Of a stretch of DNA of 64,000 bases, positions 55,225 to 64,000 are shown one piece after another (the stretch's first letter is position 1; each line of letters opens with the position of its first letter). The notes below the pieces were generated by a model. That model saw only the letters and a program-made list of their open reading frames with translations. It was not told the origin of the DNA and made no database searches. Source of the DNA: Heligmosomoides polygyrus polygyrus (taxonomy: Eukaryota; Nematoda; Chromadorea; Rhabditida; Heligmosomidae); NCBI GenBank assembly GCA_947396885.1, contig OX377204.1:45433139-45497138 (forward strand). The letters run 5' to 3'. Made by a program: the position numbers and the translations under genes.

Positions 55225-56571
55225 TTTATTTATTTATTTATTTATTTGCACTACATAGTGCGCCATGATCAACAGTTAATAAACATGGACACGGTGAAAA
55301 CAAGGCAACGATCTTTAGAAAATGAGAACAAAAACAAACAACTAAACTCCTCATTAACTCAACCTCGCGTTTAGTGATGATAGCTGACAATAAAAAATTA
55401 ATTACCAGGGGTCGAGTTAGAAAATTAGAAATAAAGGAAGAGGAAAAAGCAGAAACAAGGGTTTATGGAGTGGGCAGTTCAATGGGACACGAGCAGTGTC
55501 CCGCCAACACTGCAAGTCGCAAGGGAGAACGGCTCCGGATACCATCTTAGTAGGTCCGCCGCTTCCATTAAAGCCCACATGACGGCTGCTAGGGGACGCA
55601 GTGGAAAAGTGGCAAATGAGTTTACAAAGGCATTAAGATTGACAAAAAACCAAGGACAGCAAAGAAAAGGGTTGAGGAAATTGAGTGAACAACAGTGCCA
55701 GAAATCAGATAACATTGGAGGAACTAATTAGGCATCAATACAGAAACCAGATTAGTAACTTAAAGTAAAGTATAAACCAAACAATGACTGAACAAAAAAC
55801 ACTTAACAGCACAAAAAGTCTAGTCGAGAGTAGGTTTATTTTCCTCAACCTACTACGAAAAACATTGGCATTTGGCGATTCTAATAAGCTTGCAGGCAAC
55901 ATTTACAGCCAGCGAGCGCCACGGTAAAAAAGCGAATTGAACAATTTATCACGACATTTCTTTTTCACCCCAGGGTAGTGAAAACGGTAGTGATTACGGT
56001 GACCCAGCGTTGGCAGGAACGTCCAATATTTGCTAGCTTTAAGTCTTGATTCGCCTTTTAGTACTTCAAAGTAGAAAACTAGGTCGCTGAAAACACGCCT
56101 ATAAAACAGGCTTTTGAGGTTAAAAAGTCTAAGCCTTTCCTCATAGTTGGGAATCACTCGTGTAACGTTTGGATTACGTAGCATCTATAAAATAGAATTT
56201 TTGTGAAGGTCTTTTGCACTTTTTCAATTTTGGATTGAGACTTTTTGGTAAAAGGACTCCAAACATTAGAACAGTACTCTAGAATAGGAATGACAAACGA
56301 TTTATATAGAGTGATCAGTATAGAGTGGTCATCACACTTAAAATTTCTGCAAATCAGAAAAAGTGTGGCAAAAGCTTTTTGCACAATAGTATCAATGTGA
56401 TTTTCAAATGTTAACCCACGATCTAGAAACACGCCAAGATCCCGTACCTCTGATATGGAGGTTAGAACACAGTTGTTGAAACTGTACTCGTTGCTGTCCG
56501 AATTTCCAACATAAAAAACTGATGTTTTCGAAAGATTCACAAGTAGCTCCCAAGCGTTGGCCCACACCATC
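55225..56571 (-). pseudogene. Older CR1 element, 3' part (thumb, 3' UTR, tail)
   Basis: It continues the reading order of 61290-61881 after a 4.7-kb interruption: MMVWANAWELLVNLSKTSVF, EVRDLGVFLDRGLTFENHI, FVIPILEYCSNVWSPFTKK, KVQKTFTKILFYRC, then LFNLKSLFYRRVFSDLVFYF and LFNSLFYRGARWL. After a stop it runs MLPASLLESPNANVFRSRL. These align with the intact element along the whole C-terminus. The 3' UTR ends in the hairpin GCACTA/TAGTGC (55248-55261) and AAAT units (55225-55247). There are two or more frame breaks. Confidence 0.85.
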
Positions 56572-56575
56572 ATAT

Positions 56576-56606
<31 letters not shown>

Positions 56607-56870
56607 TACGTCAAATAGACGTGCACAAAACGCCAGAAAACAAGATCGAAACATGCCATGCAATGAAGAAAAAAAAGACAAAACTAAAACAACGAGAACG
56701 ACAAATCACCCGGCAGTTGCAACCCTTTGGCAACCAATTTTGAACTAGGAGAACAAGTGGCACAACTTGCAGCTGAACCGGAAGAAAAGAGCATGCCCCT
56801 CTAAATGTGTGAATATGTCGCTTACTCTTGTTCAGGTTCACACCAAGGCTATCTGTCCACATCAGCCAGC
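56607..56870 (-). mobile_element. Possible separate CR1 3' fragment
   Basis: The minus strand reads LMWTDSLGVNLNKSK, which resembles the WAKTWDIPVNLDKT stretch of CR1 ORF2, and then diverges into a 3' UTR ending in the terminal hairpin and (AAAT)n. If real, it inserted into the tail of the intact element. The resemblance is short. Confidence 0.35.
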
Positions 56871-57762
56871 TATTATTAATTTAATTAATTAAATTTAAAT
56901 TTAATTATTTATTTAAGTTTGTAGATTGCTGGTTCAAATCAATCAGATAAACCATCCTTTACGGGCAGCGTGCATGTCGGCGAAGACCAACGAAGAGCAT
57001 GTCCCGTAGACAGTCCTATAGAAGAGGCTTTCAATAGTATGGGAAGAATTCCAAGCGGACTGAAGAATATATTGGAACATGGCACCTGTGGCCCTATGGA
57101 ACGCCTTACGCAAATTACCTAGCACGTAAGTTCAAAACACATTGTGAGCCTAGAAGATTCAGCAACGCCAGGTATACACTGCCGTAGGAAATGTACTGAA
57201 AAAGGATGATTTAACTCCATAAGGAAACTAATATATTACTATATTGCCATACAATAGATAACAGAACTTCGACACAAGCGTACGCTGGCTGTACCATGGG
57301 ACTGGTAACTAGGACAGGTAGCCAAGAAAAAAAAAGATGGAGCAAATAGGTGCGCTAGATAAGAGGAAATAATAGCTCTAGTGAACATGCTCAGTCCTAG
57401 AAGCCCAGTGCAATAGGCCACCATCTCTATGTAGGACCAAAAATTAGGAGGATCTTACCAAAGAGTGCAGATGGCCGGTAAGTCGCAAAGTAATGCAACT
57501 TAAATAGTCATGTTAATGTTAAAAATACTTGTGGGAAACCATTGGCTTAAATGAGAGTCATCGTCGCGGTGGGTGCTCTAAAACATAGTACTCTATGACC
57601 TAAAAGTAGACATAGTGCGCAAACAATAACAGCAAGCAAAACACGAAATCATTCTAATGCTTCGTCTTTTGTGTCTTTCCAATGCATTTACGAAAGGCCG
57701 GAGATTCGTAAGACCGTGAGCTTCTCGAAACGCAGTGAAGACCGACACCGAAATCGTTCCGA

Positions 57763-60690
57763 TCAAAAGTCTGGAATACCAAGAACTTGGAGCAGATTGA
57801 TACTCTTCAATTTAGTTCTGAACTCGGATGTGTTCGGAGCTTCCAAAAGAGTATCGGGAAGTTTTTGTAGCCATCTAGCTCCCCGAAAAAACAGCGAGTT
57901 GAAGACCTTGGTAAATTGATTCCTGCTGAGCCTAGGATTCTCAACTAACAGCGAAAAAGTACGCCCACGGCAAGGTCGAAAACACCAATATTTGCTCGGC
58001 CGCAATTTCAGATCACCTTTAAGCAACTTAAAGCAAAAGACTATATCGTTGAACACTCGTCGATAAAGCAAACTTTTGAGATTGTAAAGTCTTAATCGAT
58101 CAGAATAACTTGGAAGAGACGAAGGATAATTTGGATCAGGATTGCAACGATAAAGTAAAATTCGTGTGAAGGTTTGTTGGACTTTCTCAATTTTCGCCTG
58201 AAGCTTCTTTGTGTGGGGACTCCAAATCTGGGATCCGTACTCCAAAACAGGAATTACATACGCCTTGTAGAGTTTCAAATATATAATAGGATCGGTACCC
58301 TCGAAGTTTCTGAATATCATAAAGACAGCCGCAAACGCCTTTTGAACTGTCCGGTTAATATGATGTTTTGCATCAAGATCATCATTAATAAGGATTCCAA
58401 GATCACGCACCTCCTTCACAACTTTCAGAGCCGTACCATTATAATAATATTCAGGATTATCCGGTTTTCCAATGTGCAGCACAACAGTTTTATCGAGGTT
58501 CACGGGAATGTCCCAAGTCTTGGCCCAATCCATCATATTAGTAATGGATTGTGCTAAGGCCTGATGCACCAAAACCTTGGTGTTTTGATTGTATATACCA
58601 TACACCTTTATATCGTCGGCATACATCTGAACTTTAACGTCCGCATGCGTAGATAAACATGTGGGAATGTCTATGGTGTATAGAATAAAGAGTAGAGGCG
58701 AAAGAACACCTCCCTGAGGAACTCCACTTAGGCACGGAAGACGTTTAGAAAAGGAGTATCCAACTTTGACGTACATATATCTCTCTGTTAAATAAGAACG
58801 GATCCAACTCAAAAGAGAGTTCTTTATCCCCAGCTTTTCTAGTTTAAACAACAACTTATCGTGATTGACTCTATCAAAGGCCTTCGATAAGTCGAAATAG
58901 ATGACGTCAACACTATTAGCTTCATTTATAGCCATATTCCAGTCAAAATTGCAGTCTGCCAACTGGGTGATGGTCGACGCTCCCGTTAAAAAACCATGTT
59001 GTTCGGGGGGAATAAGTTGATTTCTGAGCAGCCAAGAGGAAATTTCGTCACGAATTAGCCTTTCTAGGACTTTGATAGGAGTAGGCGTAATGCTAATTGG
59101 CCGGTACGACGAAAGTAAGTGAGGAGAAGCATTAGGCTTCGGAATAGCGGTAACTATAGATTCTTTCCACATATGGGGAACTTCACTGTACATTAACGAG
59201 ATGTTCAAAATCATCGCCAAGGGCTTATATAGCGCTTGTGCACACCTTTTGAATACTATCTGTGGGATACCATCATACGGAAGAGACATAGAAGGCTTAA
59301 GAGTCTTCAAAATCTTCAAAACCTTCCTAGGTTCCACTACCATATCGGTACACACACCACTACCAGTAGATCGCAACGTAAAATCAGCTAAATTTGAATT
59401 AGAACGGGGTGTAAATACAGTGAAAAAATACGTAGCTAGCGCTTCAGCCTTGTGTTTTTCATCGGAATACTGAATTCCATTCTCGTCCTCAAGCACAGGA
59501 AGGTCAACTTGAGATCTTAGCTTGCACCTCATCAGTGAGAAAAAGCTTTTACAGTTGCGGCGGAGACTGGCTCTCTTCTGCTGATATGCCAGAAACTTTC
59601 GAAGATGCCGATCCAGTTTACAACATATCGCTCTGTAGTAGGGGCTAGGAAAGAAGGAGCCTTGGAGTTTTACACTTTGATTAAACAGACGAGTCTTCTG
59701 AGCCGCGAGGTTTCGAATGTGTGTTGGGTATCTGACACATCTTTTCTGAACATCCTGAACCGGAACGTATTGGGCTAGGTAATTGTAGACAATGCAACAG
59801 AATCTTCTGTAGAGATCATCAACATTTGTGTACCCATGAAACACATTCCACCAGTCGACAGTCAGAAGTCGTTCAGATAATGCTTTGTAGTCAGCTTTGG
59901 TGAAGTTCGGTAACGGTATATTACTGGGGCGTTCAAAGGAAATGTCAATATCAAAGGAAATTGAGTTGTGATCCGAAGATGCAAAGGGCTGGCACACATT
60001 GACATTTTTGACAATATTAGTTGCTGTCAGAATGATATCCAGAATAGATTTTCCACGGGTGGGATTCGGAACGTGTTGGGTAAACGCGTAAGCTTTGAAG
60101 ATGTCGACAAGTCTGCGAGAAGCGGGAGAATTTGATTTGAAATTAACCCAGTCAACGTCGATATTAAGATCTCCAAGCAGAATAAAATGTTCTTTTGAGA
60201 CACATAAGTCGACTAGCATATCCACCAAACTCATGTCATCGTTTACGTTTGAGTTAGGTGGCCGATAGACTAGGACAACTCGAAATTTCCTATGTAGCGA
60301 AGTGTCGAAACACTCAAGGCAGAGTACATCTGAATTGATGCGGGAGGGTAGAACCACTTCGTTGAATATAAGAGTACATTTGGAGAGGCAGCACACTCCT
60401 CCGCCCCTACTTCCAGAACGATCAATTCTAAAAACTCTGTATGGATAGTGCGCAACGATCTCCGAGTTCATAGTTTTTGAAGTCAACCAGGTCTCTGTTA
60501 TGAACACTAAGTCAGGATTATGGCTACTCAAAAAGTGATGTAAATGATGAAGTTTATTGCTCAGGCTTCGTGCATTAAACAAAAAACATCTCACACCCCG
60601 GGAGGTGCAGTGGCGAGCCTCGTGTTTCCCGGACCCCCAGTTTTTGGCAGGTCCTCGACACGAGCCAACTCGCCACGGTACACAACCCAC
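57763..60690 (-). CDS. CR1 ORF2: endonuclease-reverse transcriptase, intact
   Basis: A 975-codon open frame. The apurinic-type endonuclease has CFLFNARSLSNKL, LVFITETWL, VVLVYRPPNS, LLGDLNIDVDWV and ASSDHNSISFDI. The RT has YRPISITPTPIKVLERLI, VIYFDLSKAFDRVNHDKL (motif A), CLSGVPQGGVLSPLLF (motif B) and VQMYADDIKVY (motif C, YADD at 58612-58623, about residue 690). The thumb has VIPVLEYGSQIWSPHTKKL and KVQQTFTRILLYRC. All catalytic residues are present. The open frame starts at a GTG, and no ATG occurs until TMNSEIV, inside the endonuclease. It overlaps ORF1 by 100 nt in the -1 frame, so expression probably depends on ORF1 translation. Confidence 0.93.
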   Translation of the reverse strand: MGCVPWRVGSCRGPAKNWGSGKHEARHCTSRGVRCFLFNARSLSNKLHHLHHFLSSHNPDLVFITETWLTSKTMNSEIVAHYPYRVFRIDRSGSRGGGVCCLSKCTLIFNEVVLPSRINSDVLCLECFDTSLHRKFRVVLVYRPPNSNVNDDMSLVDMLVDLCVSKEHFILLGDLNIDVDWVNFKSNSPASRRLVDIFKAYAFTQHVPNPTRGKSILDIILTATNIVKNVNVCQPFASSDHNSISFDIDISFERPSNIPLPNFTKADYKALSERLLTVDWWNVFHGYTNVDDLYRRFCCIVYNYLAQYVPVQDVQKRCVRYPTHIRNLAAQKTRLFNQSVKLQGSFFPSPYYRAICCKLDRHLRKFLAYQQKRASLRRNCKSFFSLMRCKLRSQVDLPVLEDENGIQYSDEKHKAEALATYFFTVFTPRSNSNLADFTLRSTGSGVCTDMVVEPRKVLKILKTLKPSMSLPYDGIPQIVFKRCAQALYKPLAMILNISLMYSEVPHMWKESIVTAIPKPNASPHLLSSYRPISITPTPIKVLERLIRDEISSWLLRNQLIPPEQHGFLTGASTITQLADCNFDWNMAINEANSVDVIYFDLSKAFDRVNHDKLLFKLEKLGIKNSLLSWIRSYLTERYMYVKVGYSFSKRLPCLSGVPQGGVLSPLLFILYTIDIPTCLSTHADVKVQMYADDIKVYGIYNQNTKVLVHQALAQSITNMMDWAKTWDIPVNLDKTVVLHIGKPDNPEYYYNGTALKVVKEVRDLGILINDDLDAKHHINRTVQKAFAAVFMIFRNFEGTDPIIYLKLYKAYVIPVLEYGSQIWSPHTKKLQAKIEKVQQTFTRILLYRCNPDPNYPSSLPSYSDRLRLYNLKSLLYRRVFNDIVFCFKLLKGDLKLRPSKYWCFRPCRGRTFSLLVENPRLSRNQFTKVFNSLFFRGARWLQKLPDTLLEAPNTSEFRTKLKSINLLQVLGIPDF

Positions 60691-61262
60691 GCCCTGGCAT
60701 TAAGTTGCTTATTACGTTCCCTGCACTCTTGCCGTAAGGCGTACTCTCGTTTACGTTCTTCCGTACTCAAGCTCTTGCGAATGAAGACGTTTGAGAATTC
60801 AGTAGAACGCAAACGGTGAGAGTTGGATAGTGCCGTTATCCAATGTGTCCGAGAAGGTAGAACCAACTTCACCAGCCTTGGACGTGTGTTATTGGGTCTA
60901 CCCATTCGGTACACCTCCAACGGCCGACACTCCAAACTCAACACATCCATGATCTTGCCTACTTTGTCTTCAACATCGCGCTGTTTAGCCGACGGCAGTA
61001 GGTCAGCAGCAGGTTCAGGGAGCCCGGAGATTACTAAGCTGCGAGATCTCTTATCTGACTCAACAGCTGCGGCAAACTCCTGCGGAAGTTTTGAAACAAG
61101 GCCGTCCAGGAGCTTTGCTATCACCGGGTCCTTATTGCGCGCCAACACGGCCGACATAATTTCATTTATGGACATGCTTGCAATGTCCTCATCAGTGGGA
61201 AATTGAGATTCAACGAGAGAATCTCTTTTCTTCCCTGCCTGACGAGTTTTAGCCTGCGACAT
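60591..61262 (-). CDS. CR1 ORF1 protein (nucleic-acid binding type)
   Basis: A 223-aa frame from the ATG at 61262, starting MSQAKTRQAGKKRDSLVES. The middle part (SRSLVISGLPEPAAD, EDKVGKIMDVLSLECRPLEV, RPRLVKLVLPSRTHWITAL, then NVFIRKSLSTEERK) has the look of the RRM-like fold with flanking charged segments found in ORF1 proteins of CR1 and related elements. These bind element RNA. The N-terminal 80 residues are probably helical. It ends within ORF2. The fold assignment rests on pattern only. Confidence 0.75.
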   Translation of the reverse strand: MSQAKTRQAGKKRDSLVESQFPTDEDIASMSINEIMSAVLARNKDPVIAKLLDGLVSKLPQEFAAAVESDKRSRSLVISGLPEPAADLLPSAKQRDVEDKVGKIMDVLSLECRPLEVYRMGRPNNTRPRLVKLVLPSRTHWITALSNSHRLRSTEFSNVFIRKSLSTEERKREYALRQECRERNKQLNARAWVVYRGELARVEDLPKTGGPGNTRLATAPPGV

Positions 61263-61286
61263 TGTGAGTGTGGTCAAAGAAGATAG

Positions 61287-61881
61287 ATATTGTTGATGGA
61301 CTGAGATAAAGCTTGATAGACCTGAGCCTTATTGCCATCATTGTAAGGGTCGTAAATCTTTATATCAACAGCATACACTTGCACCTTCACACAAGGATCT
61401 GTAATTAAACAGGAGGGAAGATCGCAAGTATATACAAGGGACAAAACCGGAGATAATACACCTCCCTGAGGCACTCCACATGTACAATCATAGCAACTAG
61501 AAAAGGAGTTTCTTACCTTAACACGCATATGTCTCCCACTCAAATAAGAGTGAATACATGCTAGAAAAGATCCCTTAATGCCCTCTTGATAAAGTTTGGC
61601 GAGAAGTTTCTTATGACACCTTATCGAAAGCTTTGGACAAATCGAAGTAAATGATATCAACAGAATCTATATATATATATATATATATATATAATCTATA
61701 TTTATTGCAAGGTTCCAGTCAAAAATGGAGTCCGACAGTTGAGTGACCGTGGAAGCACCAGCAGTGAACCCGTGTTGCTGGACAGGAATAGATCTGTTCT
61801 TGAATAGAAGTGAGATCAGCTTCTCTCGCAATGTTTTTTCCATTACCTTTATTGGGGTAGTAGTTATGCTTATCGGAATTT
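61287..61881 (-). pseudogene. Older CR1 element, RT part left of the nested insertion
   Basis: Reads PISITTTPIKVMEKTLREKL, QQHGFTAGASTVTQLSD, DWNLAINID, then a TA microsatellite (61668-61694), then SVDIIYFDLSKAFDKV, and after a frame change VRNSFSSCYDCTCGVPQGGV and VKVQVYAVDIKIY (YAVD in place of YADD). It stops at QSINN, and the matching continuation starts at 56571. The copy is 5'-truncated near 61881. Confidence 0.85.
61668..61694. repeat. (TA)n microsatellite
   Basis: About 13 TA units lie inside the older CR1 copy, in the place of two or three codons between AINI and SVDI. Confidence 0.9.
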
Positions 61882-61884
61882 AAC

Positions 61885-62299
61885 AATATAGAAGATCCGT
61901 TTTCCTTTATCTACTCGTAACTACGACACTTTCTCATGTTGTCCCTTTCCTGGAGATCAGAACAAAGGTTGTGCACAATAACGTGGAAGTGAAATCGCTT
62001 CATAAGAGACTTCATGAAAAGAAGCCCTCGTCGGAAACGTTTGAATCGCACCGTGGTTTGAGAAGCTGGACCAAGATTCGAGAAGTATTCGAGAAGTACA
62101 GCAATCGCGCACCTGTGCGATGAAGACATACTCAGATAAAAGAAGCATAGTTAGAGCCGTTATGACATGTTAATAATCTATCCCGACGAAAAGGTTGTTC
62201 TTCTGAAAGATACCGCATACCCATACCTAAAGAAGTCACTGGTCCATGTAGGAAAATAAGCTGTCAAGGAGCTGTTGCTTCTATGCGCTGCCCGCATCG
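61885..62299. other. Spacer, nothing recognised
   Basis: Short frames only, with no repeat ends seen. Confidence 0.35.
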
Positions 62300-62398
62300 G
62301 GTCGTGCCAGGCTCAAGTGTGGCATGCGAGAATCGCGGGGGAGGGGGGTCGTACTTTGACTCAAGTGGATGGGGTGGGGGTCGTACTTCGATTTAGTT
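62300..62398. repeat. Dispersed repeat with GGGGGTCGTAC motifs
   Basis: Reverse-complement relative of 1455-1570, sharing two GTCGTAC motifs, CGAGAATCG and CGTGCCAGGCT in the same order. It abuts the palindromic element. Confidence 0.6.
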
Positions 62399-62826
62399 CC
62401 TAACCAGGAAACTATCTCAACGGTAGGTCAGAACCGCCTAAGTGTTGTATATGGGCAGAATCGCCTCTCTCTGGGAAACAACAAAATGCAAATATCTCGA
62501 CCCCAATACAACTCTGCACAGAGTTAGGGACGACAGAAGTTGGGCCGTTGGCGGCGTTAACCCTATGCCTGGAGGCGGAGGGCGGGCTCAAGTTGGCTGA
62601 AAACAGCGATTATGGGGATTACGCCGCGCCTCTACGCACTGCGCCACCATTACTCGCTCGTGATCGCTATTTCCAGCCAACTTGAGCCCGCCCTCCGCCT
62701 CCAGACATAGGGCTAACGGCCGAAAATGGCCCAACCTCTGTCGTCCCTAACTCTGTGCAGAGTTGTATTGGGGTCGAGATATTTGCATTTTGTTGTTTCC
62801 CAGAGAGAGGCGATTCTGCTCATATA

Positions 62827-63706
62827 CCAGGCTGTCCAATAATTCTTGTCCGAAAATTTCACCATTTTTAATTTTTTTTCAACTTTCTTGAAAAGCAAGT
62901 CTGTTCAACAATATAATCACCACAGTTATCCACAACAGTGGCCCATCGATTGGGCAGGTCGCCGATGCCCTTCGCCCAGAACTCCGGGGGCTGCGACTCG
63001 AAGAAGTCCGCGCTGTCGGATTTGAGGTTGTCGTAGTTGGTGAATTTTCCTCCGGCCAAATGGTGCTTCAGCGGGCGGAACAAGTGGTAGTCGGAGGGGG
63101 CGAGGTCCGGGGAATACGGCGGATGGGCAACCGTCTCCCAGCCGAGCGTCGCCAACTTCTGCTGGGTCTCCTTCGCCACGTGGGGGCGCGCGTAGTCGTG
63201 CAGCAGGTGGACCGAGGCCCGTCGGGGACGCTTTTCTCGGATGGCGGCGGCTAGTTTCTCGAGCTGATCGGTGTAGATGGAGGCGGTGACCGTCCTGCCT
63301 TGCGGGAGCAGCTCGAAATACAGCATGCCCTTGGCGTCCCACCAGAAGGCCTCCCGCTGTGCCCCCTGTCCTCGAGGCTCGTGTCGCCGCTCTCGAAACG
63401 ATTGAGCCAGCGCCTGACTGTGCGTTGGGACACTGCATCCTCCTTGCACGCTCTGCAGATGTTGGCGACCGCGGAGCCTGTGTCGTTGCCCAGCAGCCAC
63501 TCGTAGTACATGAACGTACGAATTCGACCTTGGTCCATTTTAGCTTGTACTGGTAGCTAGACGCGGGGACTACGCCTTATATACCCCTGGCGTGGAACTC
63601 TGGAGAATCTTCTAGAAGGTTTTTACACTTGCCTGATATTATAACACTTCTAAGGAAAATTATAGAATTTTGAAAATTTTCGGACAGAAATTATTGGACA
63701 GCCTGG
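62827..63706 (-). mobile_element. Deleted mariner element, 880 bp
   Basis: The terminal inverted repeats begin CCAGGCTGTCCAATAATT and continue through TGTCCGAAAATTT, with TA on each side (62825-62826 and 63707-63708). The host palindrome reads through correctly when the element and one TA are removed. The base composition is GC-rich compared with its surroundings. Confidence 0.93.
62868..63538 (-). pseudogene. Mariner transposase with internal deletion
   Basis: The N-terminal part (63538 down to about 63370) reads MDQGRIRTFMYYEWLLGNDT and VSQRTVRRWLNRFESGDTSL, the helix-turn-helix domain. After a deletion and frame change it continues GMLYFELLPQGRTVTASIYT, SVHLLHDYARPHVAKETQQ (second Asp), HPPYSPDLAPSDYHLFRPLK (third Asp) and WATVVDNCGDYIVEQTCF to the stop. 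The stretch with the second DNA-binding motif and the first Asp (TGDEKW) is missing, about 80-90 codons. It cannot be catalytic but has intact ends, so it could be mobilised in trans by an active relative. Confidence 0.88.
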
Positions 63707-63759
63707 TACAACACTTGGTCCGTTCCGACCTGCCGTTGAGATAGTCTCCTGGTAAGACA

Positions 63760-64000
63760 AAGTTCTTCGGGGCGATACTCCTTTGCAAGTGTTGCAAGCA
63801 GAGGTCTGTAATTATAGGTTGCATTTATAAAGTTATTGTAATTAAAAAAATATTATTATTCAATTAATAAATTTTTGACGCAAATGAATCAGTTTAGTGA
63901 AGCTTTTTTAGCCATGACAACAGCACGGCAACACCATGAACACTGCATCTTCTAGGAAAGCAGACGTCATTTGGATTTGCAGAGTTGTTGCATTAGATAA
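63760..64000. other. Right edge, nothing recognised
   Basis: AT-rich DNA with no supported feature. No third G-alpha exon is visible. Confidence 0.35.

Larger units (their letters stand above)
56577..61286 (-). mobile_element. CR1 retrotransposon with intact ORF1 and ORF2, nested in an older CR1
   Basis: The insert is bounded by ATATT at 56572-56576 and 61287-61291, a likely 5-bp target duplication. The older element's codons run directly up to both borders. It has ORF1 (60591-61262), ORF2 (57763-60690), a 5' UTR of only 24 nt and a 3' region of 1.2 kb. The 3' end is the stem ACGTC/GACGT (56608-56622) and AAAT units (to 56573). A second AT-rich tail-like tract at 56875-56925 suggests that the last 0.3 kb may be a separate, 5'-truncated CR1 insertion. 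Confidence 0.8.
62401..63755. mobile_element. Palindromic element (about 475 bp) split by a mariner
   Basis: The left arm 62401-62610 pairs with 62663-62826 and, beyond the mariner, 63707-63755. The outer arms share ACTATCTCAACGG and AAGTGTTGTA; the inner arms share CAAAATGCAAATATCTCGACC and GAGGCGGAGGGCGGGCTCAA. The 52-bp loop contains, on the minus strand, a tRNA A-box-like TGGCGCAGTGCGTAGAGGCGC. A single-arm relative is at 46474. There is no coding sequence, and a flanking duplication is not evident. Confidence 0.75.

Overview
This window is nuclear DNA from a nematode, most likely a strongylid such as a hookworm or close relative. That placement is an inference. It rests on a nematode-specific transthyretin-like gene, a G-alpha gene with the MGLC N-terminus, 3' splice sites of the TTTCAG type, a decayed F-box gene of nematode type, and RTE, CR1, Penelope, Tc1/mariner and hAT repeats. 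There are no operons, CRISPR arrays or bacterial features. Only two host protein genes are well supported, and both have very long first introns. Most of the remaining DNA is mobile-element sequence in different stages of decay.

Layout. 1-10 kb: a complete transthyretin-like gene on the + strand. Its three coding exons (2148-2295, 9090-9229, 9700-9834) encode 140 aa. Its 6.8-kb first intron holds a fold-back element, CR1 3' ends, a GGTCCC-type repeat island and a Penelope tail. 10-19 kb: a tRNA-derived SINE, a CR1 reverse-transcriptase remnant, a perfect 18-bp hairpin and a 1.4-kb non-autonomous hAT element with an exact 8-bp target duplication. 19.8-24.4 kb: two SINE pieces flank a block holding a mariner remnant invaded by a GGTCCC module, and an F-box pseudogene. 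27-33 kb: a Tc1-like transposase remnant, an intact RTE-type retrotransposon with a 17-bp target duplication, and a mariner remnant. 33-40 kb: a second GGTCCC island, a 2.8-kb DNA element with inverted repeats of about 1 kb, and a degenerate CR1 copy interrupted by another GGTCCC module.

40-54.6 kb: a tRNA-like sequence, a mariner remnant, then the first two coding exons of a heterotrimeric G-protein alpha subunit (44196-44313 and 54582-54624). The 10.3-kb intron between them carries two MITEs, a broken RTE copy with its own target duplication, a third RTE remnant and a strange 1.7-kb zone saturated with TTCGAA words. The rest of the G-alpha gene lies beyond the right edge or was not found. 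55-62 kb: an older, 5'-truncated CR1 element split by a younger CR1 element with intact ORF1 and ORF2. 62.4-63.8 kb: a palindromic element split by a deleted mariner.

The window is best read as two host genes whose introns and flanks have absorbed many waves of insertion. Exact target duplications, TIRs and codon-level alignment across breakpoints let several nested insertions be ordered in time. The least explained items are the word-saturated blocks (TTCCG, TTTTCTG, GTTATCCG, TTCGAA), the GGTCCC modules, and the CR1 3' ends, which keep a terminal hairpin while changing its sequence.
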